64,000 bases of DNA from Ornithodoros turicata (taxonomy: Eukaryota > Arthropoda > Arachnida > Ixodida > Argasidae). Under the pieces are notes generated by a model, which was not told the DNA's origin, did not search any database, and saw only the letters and a program-made list of their open reading frames with translations. Both the position numbers and the translations under genes were made by a program. The stretch spans positions 119,178,123-119,242,122 of the forward strand of contig NC_088202.1 of the NCBI RefSeq assembly GCF_037126465.1, in the 5' to 3' direction. Shown here in pieces: positions 9,510 through 19,332 of this stretch (positions are counted from its first letter, which is position 1; each line of letters begins with the position of its first letter).

Positions 9510-10560
9510 ACGAATAAGGGATCTACTCCAACACCAGTACTTAAGCAGCTCACACTGGAACATATCACAAGGCATGCAGAAAAGACGACGATTTTCACGG
9601 ATGCATTCTCCAACACCACAGGATCTTCTTGCGCGTTCGTTATCCTGGGCTCCTGTGTCCGCCATGGTGAGCGCGTATCGCACCAGACGTCTTCTACGGC
9701 TGCAGAGCTGTACGCTGTTCTCAATGCCGTCCAGTACATTGCCGACCGAGCAACACCTGCCAGGGGGCTTAATCGCTGGTGGCTGGTCAATCTTTTCTGA
9801 TTCTAAGAGTGGCCTTCAAGCACTACGCGCACCTGTGACCTCCAGTGGCCTTGTGGTCATAGTGTACGTCATCATCTTATCGTACAATGCCGCTGTCGCA
9901 AAAGGGCACACAATCGAGTCCCAGTGGGTCTCCGGTCACATCGGCATTACTGGGAATGATGCTGCTGACAGAGAGGCACATGATGCTCACCAACGAGGTC
10001 CTACGCAAAAGATATATTTCACCTCTGAGGATACGAAACGTATGCTGTGCGTCATCCAGCGGCGTTCAGTTCGGAGTCAGTGGTCCAATTCCGCAGAGCC
10101 GACGTCGCTGCTGAGCAGAATTGACCCGGACCTCTCTTACCGAATCTCTCCGCGGATGTCCCGGTCACTCGCAGCTTTGCTTCACAGACTCCGACTCAAT
10201 GTCCCATTGGCCAACGCATTTCTGTTCAAGATATGCGCCCATCCTTCGTCGTTGTGTTCAACGTGTGGTGTGCGTGACGATTCGGAACATATATTCTTCT
10301 CGAATGTGCGCGATTTCGAACTGCGCGTTTGCAACTTCAGAGATCCCTGGACCGTCTTGATAGCCGACCCTTCGACGTCGTGAAAGTGCTGGGCGAATAG
10401 CCTGCGATTCATCGTCAGGGTGCACAGCGCTCACTCATCACCTTCGTTAACAGCATAGCAGAGCTTTCGTCTTTTTATACGTTTTTCTTTCTTTTTTTTA
10501 CTAGACCTGGAGTAGCTTGTCCCGCAGTGAGCGGGCTCACAACTCCTTTTTTTTTTCTCC
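9510..10560 (+). pseudogene. Host LINE of the nest, 3' part (RNase H to 3' UTR)
   Basis: Continuation of 5950-6564 after the 11-bp duplication. The frame reads TNKGSTPTPVLKQLTLEHIT and then FTDAFSNTTGSSC, the first RNase H Asp block at about 9590. Frame changes follow. Later come IFSDSKSGLQAL (second Asp, about 9795), SQWVSGHIGITGNDAADREA (about 9920-9975), the linker LLSRIDPDLSY and RLRLNVPLANAFLFK. The Cys/His tail CSTCGVRDDSEHIFF (about 10255-10300) has lost its final residues. The 3' UTR contains GGAGTAGCTTGTCCCGCAG and a T run ending near 10560. Confidence 0.88.
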
Positions 10561-11479
10561 TATCATCATCATAATCAGGATTATGACAAGAAGACTTTCC
10601 CTTTGCGTGGCATGTGACTCGTGTGGCTTTGCATGGATATTAAAAATTTGTCTTTTCATTAAAATCTAATGAAATCACTCGTAATAGCCGGTAAAAGCTG
10701 AATGAAAGAATAAATGCCGTTGACCCCGTAATTTTCAGGGCTGATTTTTAGTGGAGGTTTGTGTCAAGGCTATGTGTAACTCCCTGAGGTTCAATAAATT
10801 TCCTCAGACAACAACTCCCTGTGTATAGTCCAGACGTACGAGCTGGCCTCACGCCAGAGGCTGTACATGTTGTTCTTGTCCCTGCGCGGTATCTTTTTGG
10901 GCATCTTCAACAAGAGCCAGTAGCGGTCGAAGTACGACAGCAACAAGCGTGAGCATGGACCACACCTATTGTGCGCTACACACGACCATTATACCAGAAA
11001 ATATACCTGACGGTGCTAGTGGTGATAATTCTGGCTTGCCGCTGTTGGCGCGACTCATGTGCGCAGCATGACGACTGTAGCCAGGACGAGATGACATGAT
11101 ATTATTGACGACCTGAGCCCGTACGTTATCGATTACGTTTTGCAGCCGCGCAAAGTATGTTGGGCACGATCAGCTTTATCAGCCTATCGGGCGGCGCATT
11201 TTTCCCGCTTCTTGCCCACCACAACAAAATATAACCTCGAACCGGTGTTCTCGTGACATCGCAATTTGTAAACAGAGGGTCCTGTATATGAGGTGATGAA
11301 AGGGTGAAGGTCTAAAGTTATGAAGTGCTTCGGTCACTGTTAGGATTGATGCGAAGACCCGTGAGCAAGTAAATGCTGAGCCATTTCGGGCGAGTCCAGT
11401 TCCCGGGAGGAAGAAGGCTATACTGCGAGTTTTGGAGTATTTTTCAGTGAAAGAGCCTCTGTGGTGTAGCACACTTTCA
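10561..11479. other. No gene recognised
   Basis: Short stretch 11020-11085 (GGCTTGCCGCTGTTGGC) resembles the interior of hAT copy 2 near 8876-8905, so part of this may be decayed transposon. No open frame with recognisable motifs. Confidence 0.35.
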
Positions 11480-11762
11480 GCATATAATTCCTACAGTATC
11501 CAAGGTATTTATCCCGCATGTACACGACAATAAACCACGATGTGTTCGACACTTTCGTCTAGCTGACAGCGTCTGCAATTTGCGCTATCCAGATAACCGG
11601 GGTAATGGGGTAGAGTATCGCCCCTGGCGATGAAACTCCCCATCCATCATCTCACAATAAAGTTGTTGTTGTTTGCATGGTTGTAATTTTGTGAAAGCGC
11701 ATCTTATGCTCTGCCCAAAAAGCAGGTTTTGTATATTCCGAAGAAGTCCTCTCAAAGGGAGA
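11480..11762 (-). pseudogene. LINE C-terminal fragment split by another LINE 3' end
   Basis: On the minus strand, 11762-11690 encodes LKGLLRNIQNLLFGQ and CAFTKLQPC, and 11590-11490 encodes a Cys/His tail (CQLDESVEHIVVYC). Both align with the uninterrupted relative at 16355-16795. The break at about 11590-11680 is filled by an opposite-strand LINE 3' end. Non-functional. Confidence 0.75.
11590..11680 (+). mobile_element. LINE 3' end (AATAAA plus GTT tail), nested
   Basis: Plus-strand 3' terminus: GGGGTAGAGTATCGCC, GATGAAACTCCCCATCCATC, CACAATAAAG and a GTTGTTGTTGTT tail. It is severely 5'-truncated and lies within the LINE fragment at 11480-11762. TTTGC on both sides may be a short target duplication. 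Confidence 0.75.
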
Positions 11763-12068
11763 ACAACAACAACAACAGATAAATTAATGATGATGAATGG
11801 GGGAATTCGCCACATGAGGTGCGGCCCACTACCCCAAGGCACAATGGACAGGATGAAATGTGTCCTGATGATGAGGTGTTGAACGACGCTGAATAGGTGT
11901 CGATAGTCAGTGAGACAACAGCAACGGAACGCTAGGCAAAAACACAACACACAAAAACGCACCGACAGCTCACAGGTACGCAGGCACATCATAGGGCAGA
12001 GAGGAGACCGGTGTCCCGGAAAAAAAATCTGAAACTACTGAAGAGCTTGGCGATGGTCGATCTGCGAA
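11763..12068 (-). repeat. LINE tail followed by unassigned DNA
   Basis: A (AAC)5 run at 11763-11778 next to AGATAAATTAATGATGATG looks like the tail and 3' UTR of another minus-strand LINE. Its coding part is not recognisable. The rest up to 12068 shows nothing clear. Confidence 0.35.
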
Positions 12069-12640
12069 AGCCCAATTCCCACATATAGCGCTTCCCTACA
12101 TAGCTCTAGAAAATTTCGCTATATTTTCCTCCTCGCATAGCTGCGAACCTCTATAAAACCACTCTTGTCGAAGTAGAGCCCCGGTCAACTTTTCTAGCGC
12201 TATATTGAGCGGTGAGTCTGTGTTATCCAATCGTGATCGTCTTTCAGCCGTGACGTCGCGGAAGCTGGGGTTTGTTTTGTTTCCGATCGCTCGAAGCAGC
12301 AAGGCGGGAACGCGACGACGACGACGACGTGAAAATGGGCACGAGTTTCGTCTGCCCGTGCATCTCTCAGTTCATGGCTATTTGGTTACTATAGTTCGGT
12401 ATCGCAATCACAGCATCGAAAGTGTCATCCGCGTTCATGCTACGGATATCCGGCGCGAACAATAAACAATCACGGTGGTACTAGTGCATCACGTCGCAAC
12501 GATGTCCCGTGACTGCAGCAGGATAGCGCTCTGTGCTCGGTAGTATGTGAGAACGGCAACCGGAAAAATTGCGCCAGATTTTGAGCGCTATTTTCCAGCG
12601 CTATAAAGCGAAGCGCTGTATGTGGGAACTGGCCTTTAGG
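12069..12640. mobile_element. DNA element with AGTTCCCACATA-type inverted ends
   Basis: The left end CCCAATTCCCACATATAGCG (12071-12090) and the right end, read in reverse, CCAGTTCCCACATACAGCGC are inverted matches. The inner AGCGCTATATT and AGCGCTATTTT words also mirror each other. About 570 bp without a transposase frame, so a MITE-like derivative. The superfamily is not determined because no clean target duplication was found. Confidence 0.6.
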
Positions 12641-13885
12641 GAGAATAAGTGGATGATTTTGTATATAGGATTTCCCAGATCCCAAGGGTGCTGTGCTTGT
12701 ACTACCTAATTAAGAGCATATTGTCGGTCTCCTTATCCCGAGTATGTCAATTCGGTGCTACTGCTGAGGGGCGCTGCAATTGCTAGTTGGCACGCTTTTT
12801 GCCACTGAGCTATGTGAAATATATCAAAGTCTCCCAACAGTGGGACCTACGTTTCCATTTTTTTTTTCTATTTCTATTCTATTTCTGTTCTATTCTATTA
12901 TATTCTACAAAGTGTCACCAATCACAAGTAAGTCATTCAGGCATTTTCCAACGAACAAAAGCAGGCTTAACGTCGGAACTTTTATTTGATGGAGACAATC
13001 AAACCTCGCCAGAACTTGGCACACAGGCACATTCAGAACTACTGCGGACCGGTTGTTTTATTGGAACGCCAATATCGCGGCCCCCGCGTTTTATGTCATT
13101 CTCTTTCAGCCCGTTGATGGTGTATTGAAATAGCAGCAGTCGCTATAGGGTCGAAATATATGATTATCTGCCTGTGTCCCCAATTTTCTATTTTCTTTTC
13201 TCGCCCATTTATGGCGCTGCTGTATAGGAACGGTAACCGATCACAAGCGGGGGACAAGGAAAGAAATCGGAAAAGAAGGAGTAAAAAAAAAGCTTTCGAA
13301 AGGGGTGGAATGAAAAAGCGCGCTTGGACGAAAACAGTAAAGCGTCTGGCAAGAAAAATCGATGAGAATTCGTAGGGGGCACGTATGTCAAGCGAACACA
13401 CCCATGTGTATTTTATCGACTGCCGTTCTGATAGTTGCTCCTTTTATCTTCTTCCCTTTTTTTCTTCACTCGTATCCTTTGTTATAGCATGCACCTTATT
13501 TTCTGCTTCACCGCCTCGGGCGCGTTATCTTGCACGCAAATACCATGCTAGAGATCAATATTGGTGACTCAGGCGCTGCAAGAACGTATAAACGTTTGTT
13601 TCTTAGCCTTCTCGCATATTCACCGAAGCGCTTTGCTAGAAGAGGGTTTTGCGTTTGATGTCGTCTCATTAGATGGTTTCCAGCCGCGAAAGTAAATCCA
13701 TTTATAACTATGAAAGAGGTGCCAGGAAAAGAGGAGGGCACGAAAAAAGTGAAAGGCAACGTATGAAAGTCGGCTGCAGCGATGAGGGTCTCATTTACGG
13801 TTATAGAACAGGGCGACATATCTTTTTTATGTCTTCTACGCATCTAACCACGTTCGTGACACACACACTAAGTTGTAAAATTACA
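12641..13885. other. No gene recognised
   Basis: Includes a pyrimidine-rich low-complexity tract (12858-12905) and A/G-rich stretches near 13255-13320. Open frames of 60-145 codons on either strand have no recognisable domain. Confidence 0.35.
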
Positions 13886-13889
13886 CCAG

Positions 13890-14374
13890 AAATAAGGGGG
13901 ATATGTTCATTAAATAAGAAAAGCAGAAAAAGGAAAGGTCATTCATGCAAAGAGCCTGCTTGCTATAATTTAAAAAATAAAAATAAAAAGGAAAAGAAGA
14001 GTGAATACAACAACGTGACAATGTCACAGGGTGTTCATGAGCCCGGAGGCTCGGAGAACACGGAGGATACCGATAATAGCCCACTGGTTGGGGTGCAGGA
14101 TGGAGCCTGAGTGGCCAGTCTGGAGTAGCCGGCGTCGGAGGGTGTTTCGATGATGGAGATGCTATTATCAATGCAGGAGATGGGGGGGGGGAGATGTCAG
14201 CTTCCACGCCGCACGTACTGCAGTTAGGGGAACTTAACTGGCCCGTTTTGAAGAGAAGCGAGGGGATACGGGTAATATTGAATTGTAGGCGGTGGAGAAG
14301 GGATTATTTGCTACTGCAGCGGCAATCGAAGACAAAATCCATCAATGGGTCAATGGACTGCAAGAAGCGTTGTA
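13890..14374 (-). pseudogene. LINE C-terminus and 3' UTR (downstream part of split LINE)
   Basis: Minus strand: RFLQSIDPLMDF, LLHRLQFNITRIPSLLFK and the first half of a Cys/His tail (CSTCGVEADI, about 14205) are readable, then frame changes, then RRRLLQTGHSGSILHP and a leucine-rich end. The 3' UTR has the GCAAGCAGGCTC and AACATATCCCCC blocks shared with the element at 6565. Its upstream part is 15252-15540; the DNA between is a mariner-like insertion with TA duplications. Confidence 0.78.
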
Positions 14375-14437
14375 CAGTGCTGGACAAACGTTTATGGCAC
14401 AATAGGAACAATCCGTGGTAGTTGGTGTAGGTTCATG

Positions 14438-14553
14438 ATGGCGAATAGCAGCAAGAAGTCAATGACATAGATAGAGGTACACAGGCCAACTGCAGATCCT
14501 GTAGATCCTAATTGCACTTGCCCTGTCTACTTCTATGTATGTCCTTGTCTTCT
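14438..14553. repeat. Short inverted repeat inside mariner-like element
   Basis: GGCGAATAGCAGCAAGAAG near 14439 and its reverse complement near 14535-14553 form 19-bp arms. Confidence 0.7.
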
Positions 14554-14649
14554 TGCTGCTATTCGCCGTCCTGAACAAAAGTTTACGGAACACACTACGG
14601 CGCATTCCTTCATCAGAGTGACACGCTAGTAGCGAATGGGACTGTACGG

Positions 14650-15110
14650 ACGGACGTGCACGGATATGCACTGCACAAGATATGCATCCCAAAGAGCAAC
14701 ATTGAAGTCTGCTCTAGCCCGCTTGGACAATAGAACCTTCGATATAGTCAAGGTGCTGGGTGCATGGGAACCCAAGAAGAGAGACGCGGCGTTATTAGCG
14801 CTTGTCAACTTCATAGTGAGCAGTGATATGGAATCTGTATTTTAGGACAGCATTCTAGGCATGTGTCGTCGAGTTCCCCGTTCTTGTTAGTTTCTTGCAA
14901 TTCACTTCACTTCTAGGGGATGTAGCTACGCATGCGCACGTACAGTTCGGTGACTGGGACGGGAGATGTCTTTCTATTTTTACCTTTTCATCTTTTAAGT
15001 TTTCTTCTCATTTCATTCATTTCATTTCCTTTGTGGGAGTAGCAGAATTCGTAAGGTGACGAATTCAATATCTTCCGTTTTTTTTTTTTTTTCAATAATC
15101 AAACTCAAAC
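14650..15110 (+). pseudogene. LINE terminal fragment nested in mariner-like element
   Basis: Encodes HCTRYASQRATLKSALARLD and then NRTFDIVKVLGAWEPKKRD, ending with a stop at 14843-14845. It closely parallels 5500-5690. The 3' UTR contains GGGAGTAGCAGAATTC and ends in a T run near 15090. TACGGAC occurs on both sides (about 14642 and 15122), a possible short target duplication. Confidence 0.8.
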
Positions 15111-15251
15111 TCTAACTCAACTTACGGACATGGGCCTAGGTAACACAGTCACCTGTTTGCAAGTCCGTACGGTACCATTCGCTGCTAGCCGTGTCACTCT
15201 GAGGAAGGAATGCGTCGGAGCGTGTTCCGTAAACTTTTGTCTAGCACTGTA

Positions 15252-15540
15252 TATCGTAGTTTCGGTCCAGAACTGCCGGGCACATGTGACACACCGACGG
15301 CGAATATGTAGACGGCACGTCGAATCTGTAAGCGGCAGACGCGCCACGGCCGAAGTGTCATCGCACGCAGCGCGTCTTGCTGCTATGTCAGCCCGGGTGG
15401 TTTTCGTAGAGACCTATGTGGTTTGGGACCCATTGGAACGTCATGTTGTGACCAGTGGCTTAGGGATGAGTGTATTTCTGAGGTATCACTGCGTGCGAAT
15501 GACTCATGCTGGGGCGAGATGACGTCAATGCATCTAATGT
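15252..15540 (-). pseudogene. LINE RNase H end and linker (upstream part of split LINE)
   Basis: The minus strand reads MTFQWVPNHIGLYENHPG (about 15450-15395), the RNase H C-terminal signature, then, after a frame change, the linker VARLPLTDSTCRLHI up to the mariner insertion. It continues at 14374. The homologous block in the LINE at 6640-7394 guides the alignment. Confidence 0.75.
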
Positions 15541-15589
15541 AGTAGAGACACCGTGAAAAGCTGAATTGAATTGAGTTATTTGAACTTTT

Positions 15590-15665
15590 TGTTGAAACCC
15601 CCCATTCATCATCTCAAAATGAAGTTGTTGTCGTTTTAGAAAAAGTTGTTGTCGTCTTTATTTTT
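15590..15665 (+). repeat. LINE 3'-end remnants (two GTT tails)
   Basis: CCCCCCATTCATCATCTC followed by AAAATGAAGTTGTTGTCG, then a second AAAAAGTTGTTGTCG copy. Only the terminal UTR and tail survive. Confidence 0.6.
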
Positions 15666-15918
15666 TTAGAAAAAGAAAGAAATCCGAATGAACCCAATGA
15701 AGTCTGCTGCTCCCAGACTAAACTTCCCTTCCGCCTTCCCCCCAAAATTACAGGACGAATTGTGTTACGCGAAATTAAGCGTCAGTTGTGCGCGTGGCGA
15801 AATGAGGCCGGATGAAAGTGTGTAGACAAATTTATTTAAGCGTGAATGAGTATTGATTTGTGGTCGCTGAAGTGGTTGGCTAGGTGAGTGGTGTCCTGAA
15901 CTGTCCTGGCTGTTCTGG
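15666..15918. other. No gene recognised
   Basis: Short spacer between LINE remnants with no features seen. Confidence 0.3.
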
Positions 15919-16325
15919 AACACCAAGTCTATTCATGAGCCATATGTCTAGTTGGGGGTTGGCGGATGTCGGTGCACAGCGTAAGGTCCAGTTGTTCGGA
16001 CATATCACTTAGGAAAGTGGTGTTGTTGGCCACTGGAACGTCCACGTTGAAGTCTCCGATGACGAGAAGCTTGTGCATGCGGTAAGGCGCGAGTTCATAC
16101 ACGATAAAGTCGCGGATGCATTCCGGAGCGGCGCGAGACGAGAAGTAGCACACAGTCACCACGAGCCCTGTTGGAAGCTGCACGACACAGCTGACGCTGT
16201 AAAACTGAAGTAGTTTGGTTTTTATCTCGCTTTCCATCGATAGCGGTTGTACACTGGTGGGATTCTCCTGCTTACTTTCAGCGCTGTGCGATAAGAGTTT
16301 TGTGCCAACATGCGAATGCCTCTGG
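15919..16325 (-). pseudogene. LINE APE-type endonuclease fragment
   Basis: The minus-strand frame 15929-16333 includes VVQLPTGLVVTVCYFSS and LLVIGDFNVDVPVANN, the GDFN block being the signature of APE-like endonucleases of LINE ORF2, followed by LDLTLCTDIRQPPTRH. The N-terminal catalytic part and all of RT are absent. Its style (GDFNVD) differs from the GDFNAHHD type in the large LINE at 58-63 kb, so it is another family. Confidence 0.7.
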
Positions 16326-16329
16326 GATG

Positions 16330-16795
16330 CCACAACAACAACAACGACTAGACATCATCCAGTGTACAGTTCCTGCATTGTACAATGTGTTTTTTCCCGT
16401 ATGTCATCATATGCACGACAATGAATCAAAGTGTGTTCGATAGTTTCGGTTTGCTGACGACTGGCTTTACCCAGAGACAATTTAGTGAAAGCGCTTCCTG
16501 TTCGCAGCCTAAACAGCAGGGTTTGTGTATTCCGAGAAAGTCCTTTGAGATCTAGTCGATAATTTTGCAGGGTTTTCTTGATCCCAGTATGGTTCGTTTG
16601 TACTATCTCATTGAGAACAAATTGTATGTCGCTCTCTCCCTGGGTTGGCAAGCTGGAGCTGCTGCTGAGTGCGTAGCAGATGTCAGTAGTAGGGGAACCA
16701 TTGCAGGAGATGTCTTCATCGATTGATTTGTGTTGGACAAAAGATGTCCTGATAGCGGTGAAGAAACCGTTGAAGTTTCCTCTGCTCACGAGCAC
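16330..16795 (-). pseudogene. LINE C-terminal region with GTT tail
   Basis: The open minus-strand frame 16355-16795 includes LDLKGLSRNTQTLLFRLRTG and a Cys/His-like tail (QQTETIEHTLIHC) in which the first cysteine pair is lost. It ends at an AACAACAACAACGAC tail (16333-16347). It is the intact guide for the interrupted copy at 11480-11762. The N-terminal half of the frame shows no recognisable RNase H. Confidence 0.7.
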
Positions 16796-17094
16796 CCTTT
16801 TTCTTCTACGTTCAGTATTGACGATGATGATGATGACACATAGAAGAAAAAAAAGGGGAGGTTAGTAGCGACGAAGTTCAGTATTCAGTTCAGTGTTCTT
16901 CTGATGCTTGTACAGCTCGCGTCGAAGTTAACTTGAACATGCCGCTCCAGCCTGCGAAGCGGGAACAGAGACACCGGCCCTGGCAGCGCGTAGCAGAAAA
17001 CAAGGCCTTCATAACGAGGATCACTCCATCTAACTGTAAATAGTTGACCAAAACACCCTCCGCCGTTATTTCTACTAGGCACCACCAGGGTACG

Positions 17095-17540
17095 CAAGCC
17101 GGAATGGCGTTCAAGTTAACTCTGATGCGAACTGCACTGACCAGACGCGTATAAAGGTTTCTCTGAGCTTGGAACACGGAGTGGCTTGGACTCATTCTTC
17201 AAATGGGCATCTCTTTTGGAGTCACTCTTTCAGATGCCCTCACTGCGGTGATCTGGAATATCTACAGCACATCCTCCTCCATTGCCCACGCTACTAACCT
17301 GCCCGTACTTCACTCTCAGGGCCTTTTAATCAGCTGGACTGTCGCCCGCTCATTTTGTCAGAATTGCTTGGCCCACGGCCAAATCCTGCCCACCAACGCT
17401 CTGCCCTCAAAGGCTCTCTGCCTCTGACCCTTTCGGACACCGTAGCATTTCGGTCCTATTCCATTTCACCGCATTACCACCGGCAATGGGGTAGTGTATC
17501 GCCACTGGCAATGGAACTCCCAATCATAACCATAAAAGAG
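17095..17540 (+). pseudogene. LINE C-terminus and 3' UTR, plus strand
   Basis: Encodes a decayed linker (FKLTLMRTALTRRV), then CPHCGDLEYLQHILLHC with an in-frame stop soon after, then LSELLGPRPNPAHQRSALKG. The 3' UTR has GGGTAGTGTATCGCC and ends near 17540 without a clear tail. Closest in-window relative is 1117-1800. Confidence 0.78.
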
Positions 17541-18084
17541 AATTTGCGTTTGATGCAGGGGTGGGGGCAGAGCCGTAGCGAGGCGAGTTTGCGCCCAGGG
17601 CAGGGTATATCTGAAGAGCCCCCCCCCTCCCTCTCCCCCTGCTGTCAGAAGCCCTGTAAACAAAGAAAAGAAAACGCTATTTGTACAGCCGAGATCGTAA
17701 ATTCAAATTCTTTTCATTAACGCGCTTTGTGTAATGAGGCGTTCCACGTCAAAATGACAAATGGATACGTCGTAATGATGAAATGTCCCGTCTGCCAATG
17801 AAGATAACGTATGGTTTTTTTGTTGTTTTTTCAAGGATTGTGATTGCTTTTAAAAGAAAAAAATGGAGATGGTAGTCTCGAGCCACTCGGGACTGGCTAC
17901 TCCAGGACGCGTTATTAATAAAAGAAAGGGAAACTACCGGAAACTACACTAACCTCGACGCTTTGAAACGCTTTCAAGGATTGTCTTACTAGAAACCGTA
18001 TTGCTTGTTTGGAATAGCATCGTGAAAGGTACAATACCTCATAATGACATAAACAACGAAAACTTTGGTAGCCGAGGTTGGCTA

Positions 18085-18255
18085 CAAACACGGACGACAC
18101 AAACACGTAGGCCTCCAACGCCCAGAGTCACACTAAATCAAACAATTAAGTTAACTCAGGAAAAAGGTGCTGACGCCAAAATTCGAACACATAATCAGAA
18201 TGCCCAAGTTCGAATCCTGGCGTCAGTACCTTTTTCCTGAGTTGGTTTGATTTAA
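18085..18255. repeat. Inverted repeat with tRNA-like B-box words
   Basis: CTCAGGAAAAAGGTGCTGACGCC near 18157-18179 faces its near-perfect inverse at about 18212-18243. Both arms run into TTCGAAC/GTTCGAATCC, which resembles a tRNA T-arm B box. It interrupts repeat R1. The upstream 25 bp (ACGTAGGCCTCCAACGCCCA) recurs at 33648. Could be two SINE ends head to head or a foldback element. Confidence 0.6.
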
Positions 18256-18540
18256 TTCATAATCCCGTAACGGCGCTATTATAACCGTCCCAGCACTGCT
18301 CTAGCTTCTGTTGCGCACGCATCTGCAATCTGATCCACTGCTCTGCTCGCAGTTGGTGGCGTTTCTCGGGGTGACTGTGCTGTCTCCATTTCGTAAAGTT
18401 CCGTTTTTCGAGCGTTGGCTATAATATGTGTGTTTGATCACGTTGATGCGGTGATTCTGTTCCTGTTAACTTGTATGGCGGTATTAGCGAAAGCTTCCGC
18501 TACTATAGAATATACGTACGATATGCGTCCCGGCGAGGTG

Positions 18541-18818
18541 GGGGGGGGGGCGATGTAGGGGGAAGGTGCGGTCAGCCTGCTCTGAAGTGGCGGCTCGGTG
18601 CACCCAGGGGAGGAAGAAGGGGGAGGGGGAAAGAGGGAGGGGAGAGATGGGATGGTGGCGCAGGAGAGTAGAGGCGTGCTAACCCTCTTGCTCTGGGATT
18701 TGGATAGTCCAAGAGGACTACCCACCACAGAAAACATGCGAGCATCCCTCAGAAGTCTTCATTGGGAAGCTCCCTGTACCACGGTATCCGCCAGGATTAT
18801 TGGCGAAGTTACCCCATC
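18541..18818 (-). mobile_element. Insertion A in repeat R1 with 13-bp TSD
   Basis: The target TCCCGGCGAGGTG is present at 18528-18540 and again at 18819-18831, while repeat copy 2 has it once (near 43183). The inserted 278 bp ends in a G run on the plus strand, so it is C-tailed on the minus strand, like the LINE at 6565. Variable-length target duplication and a homopolymer end suggest retroposition. No coding sequence recognised. Confidence 0.75.
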
Positions 18819-18844
18819 TCCCGGCGAGGTGTATCCATACTCGT

Positions 18845-19024
18845 GACATTAAATAATGAGATGGTGTGGGCTGCTTGGTCCAACATATTTGGTAAAAACT
18901 TTAAAACCCCCCATAAAAAGAATTTCGCATCAATAAACGTCAGTTGGTTGTTGTTCAGTGCTGTCTTCGTGTCGTCTTTTCTGTGTTCCCCGGCACTGTT
19001 TTTTTTTTTTAAAGTTTTTACCAA
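18845..19024 (+). mobile_element. Insertion B in repeat R1 with 12-bp TSD
   Basis: ATCCATACTCGT occurs at 18833-18844 and again at 19025-19036. The inserted 180 bp includes AATAAACGTCAGTTGGTTGT, a polyadenylation signal in a LINE-like 3' context, and an inverted pair TTTGGTAAAAACTTTAAAA at its ends (18888-18906 and 19008-19026). Confidence 0.7.
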
Positions 19025-19332
19025 ATCCATACTCGTCACAGTCAAGTCAGAGCTCCCCTCGTACCGTGTTGATTATACAGAGAAATGCGGGAAGGGGCAG
19101 TTCCCGCAATATATTTCCATTGACAATTGGATGCGCTGGGGATGACGTACCCTTGACGTTTTGCGCCGATTCGGAGGAAGGAAAGAGGAACCTCCAAATC
19201 GGCACCTTTATTCACGTTTTATTATAAACGGCGCAACGGGTAAATCTCGTTCCTTTGACATTATTGTCACGATGACCGAATCTTTCATATCGCGAAGAGA
19301 AATGTTTGCACTTTAGCGCCCCTTTAACAGTG

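Larger units (their letters stand above)
14375..15249. mobile_element. Tc1/mariner-like MITE with TA target duplication
   Basis: The left end CAGTGCTGGACAAACGTTTA starts at 14375 after TA (14373-14374). The right end, read in reverse, CAGTGCTAGACAAAAGTTTA starts at 15249 before TA (15250-15251). Removing it rejoins the interrupted LINE in frame (RNYDIQRFLQSIDP). A second copy of the terminal sequence is at about 14567-14650, so the left part is duplicated or rearranged. No transposase. A plus-strand LINE 3' fragment (14650-15110) lies inside. Confidence 0.8.
17730..19332 (+). repeat. Dispersed repeat R1, copy 1 (with insertions)
   Basis: Direct repeat of 42747-43502. Blocks shared in order are GTAATGAGG, ATGAAGATAACGTATGG, GATTGTCTTACTAGAAAC, GTTGCGCACGCAT, GAGCGTTGGCTATAAT, GTATTAGCGAAAGCTTCC, TTGGATGCGCTGGGG and TTGCACTTTAG. 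Copy 2 is about 756 bp. This copy is longer because of extra DNA at about 17815-17945 and 18060-18245 and two insertions with duplicated targets (18541-18818 and 18845-19024). No coding function recognised. Confidence 0.85.

Noticed and set aside
9340..9600. Twin-priming inversion of one LINE
   Set aside because: The ACGAATAAGGG duplication at 6554 and 9510 and the in-frame rejoining show two separate LINEs in opposite orientation, not one inverted copy.
13881..14207. Proline/serine-rich 108-residue frame as a host protein
   Set aside because: It is an out-of-frame reading of the LINE tail; the correct frame gives the Cys/His tail and leucine-rich end.
14567..14650. Penelope-type hammerhead (CTGATGA-like on one strand)
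   Set aside because: On the plus strand the word reads CTTCATCAGAG and the partner block has GTAAAC rather than GAAAC; the segment is the terminal repeat of a mariner-like element.
18438..18737. 99-residue proline/serine-rich minus-strand protein
   Set aside because: It lies across insertion A and its G-rich tract; composition comes from homopurine DNA.
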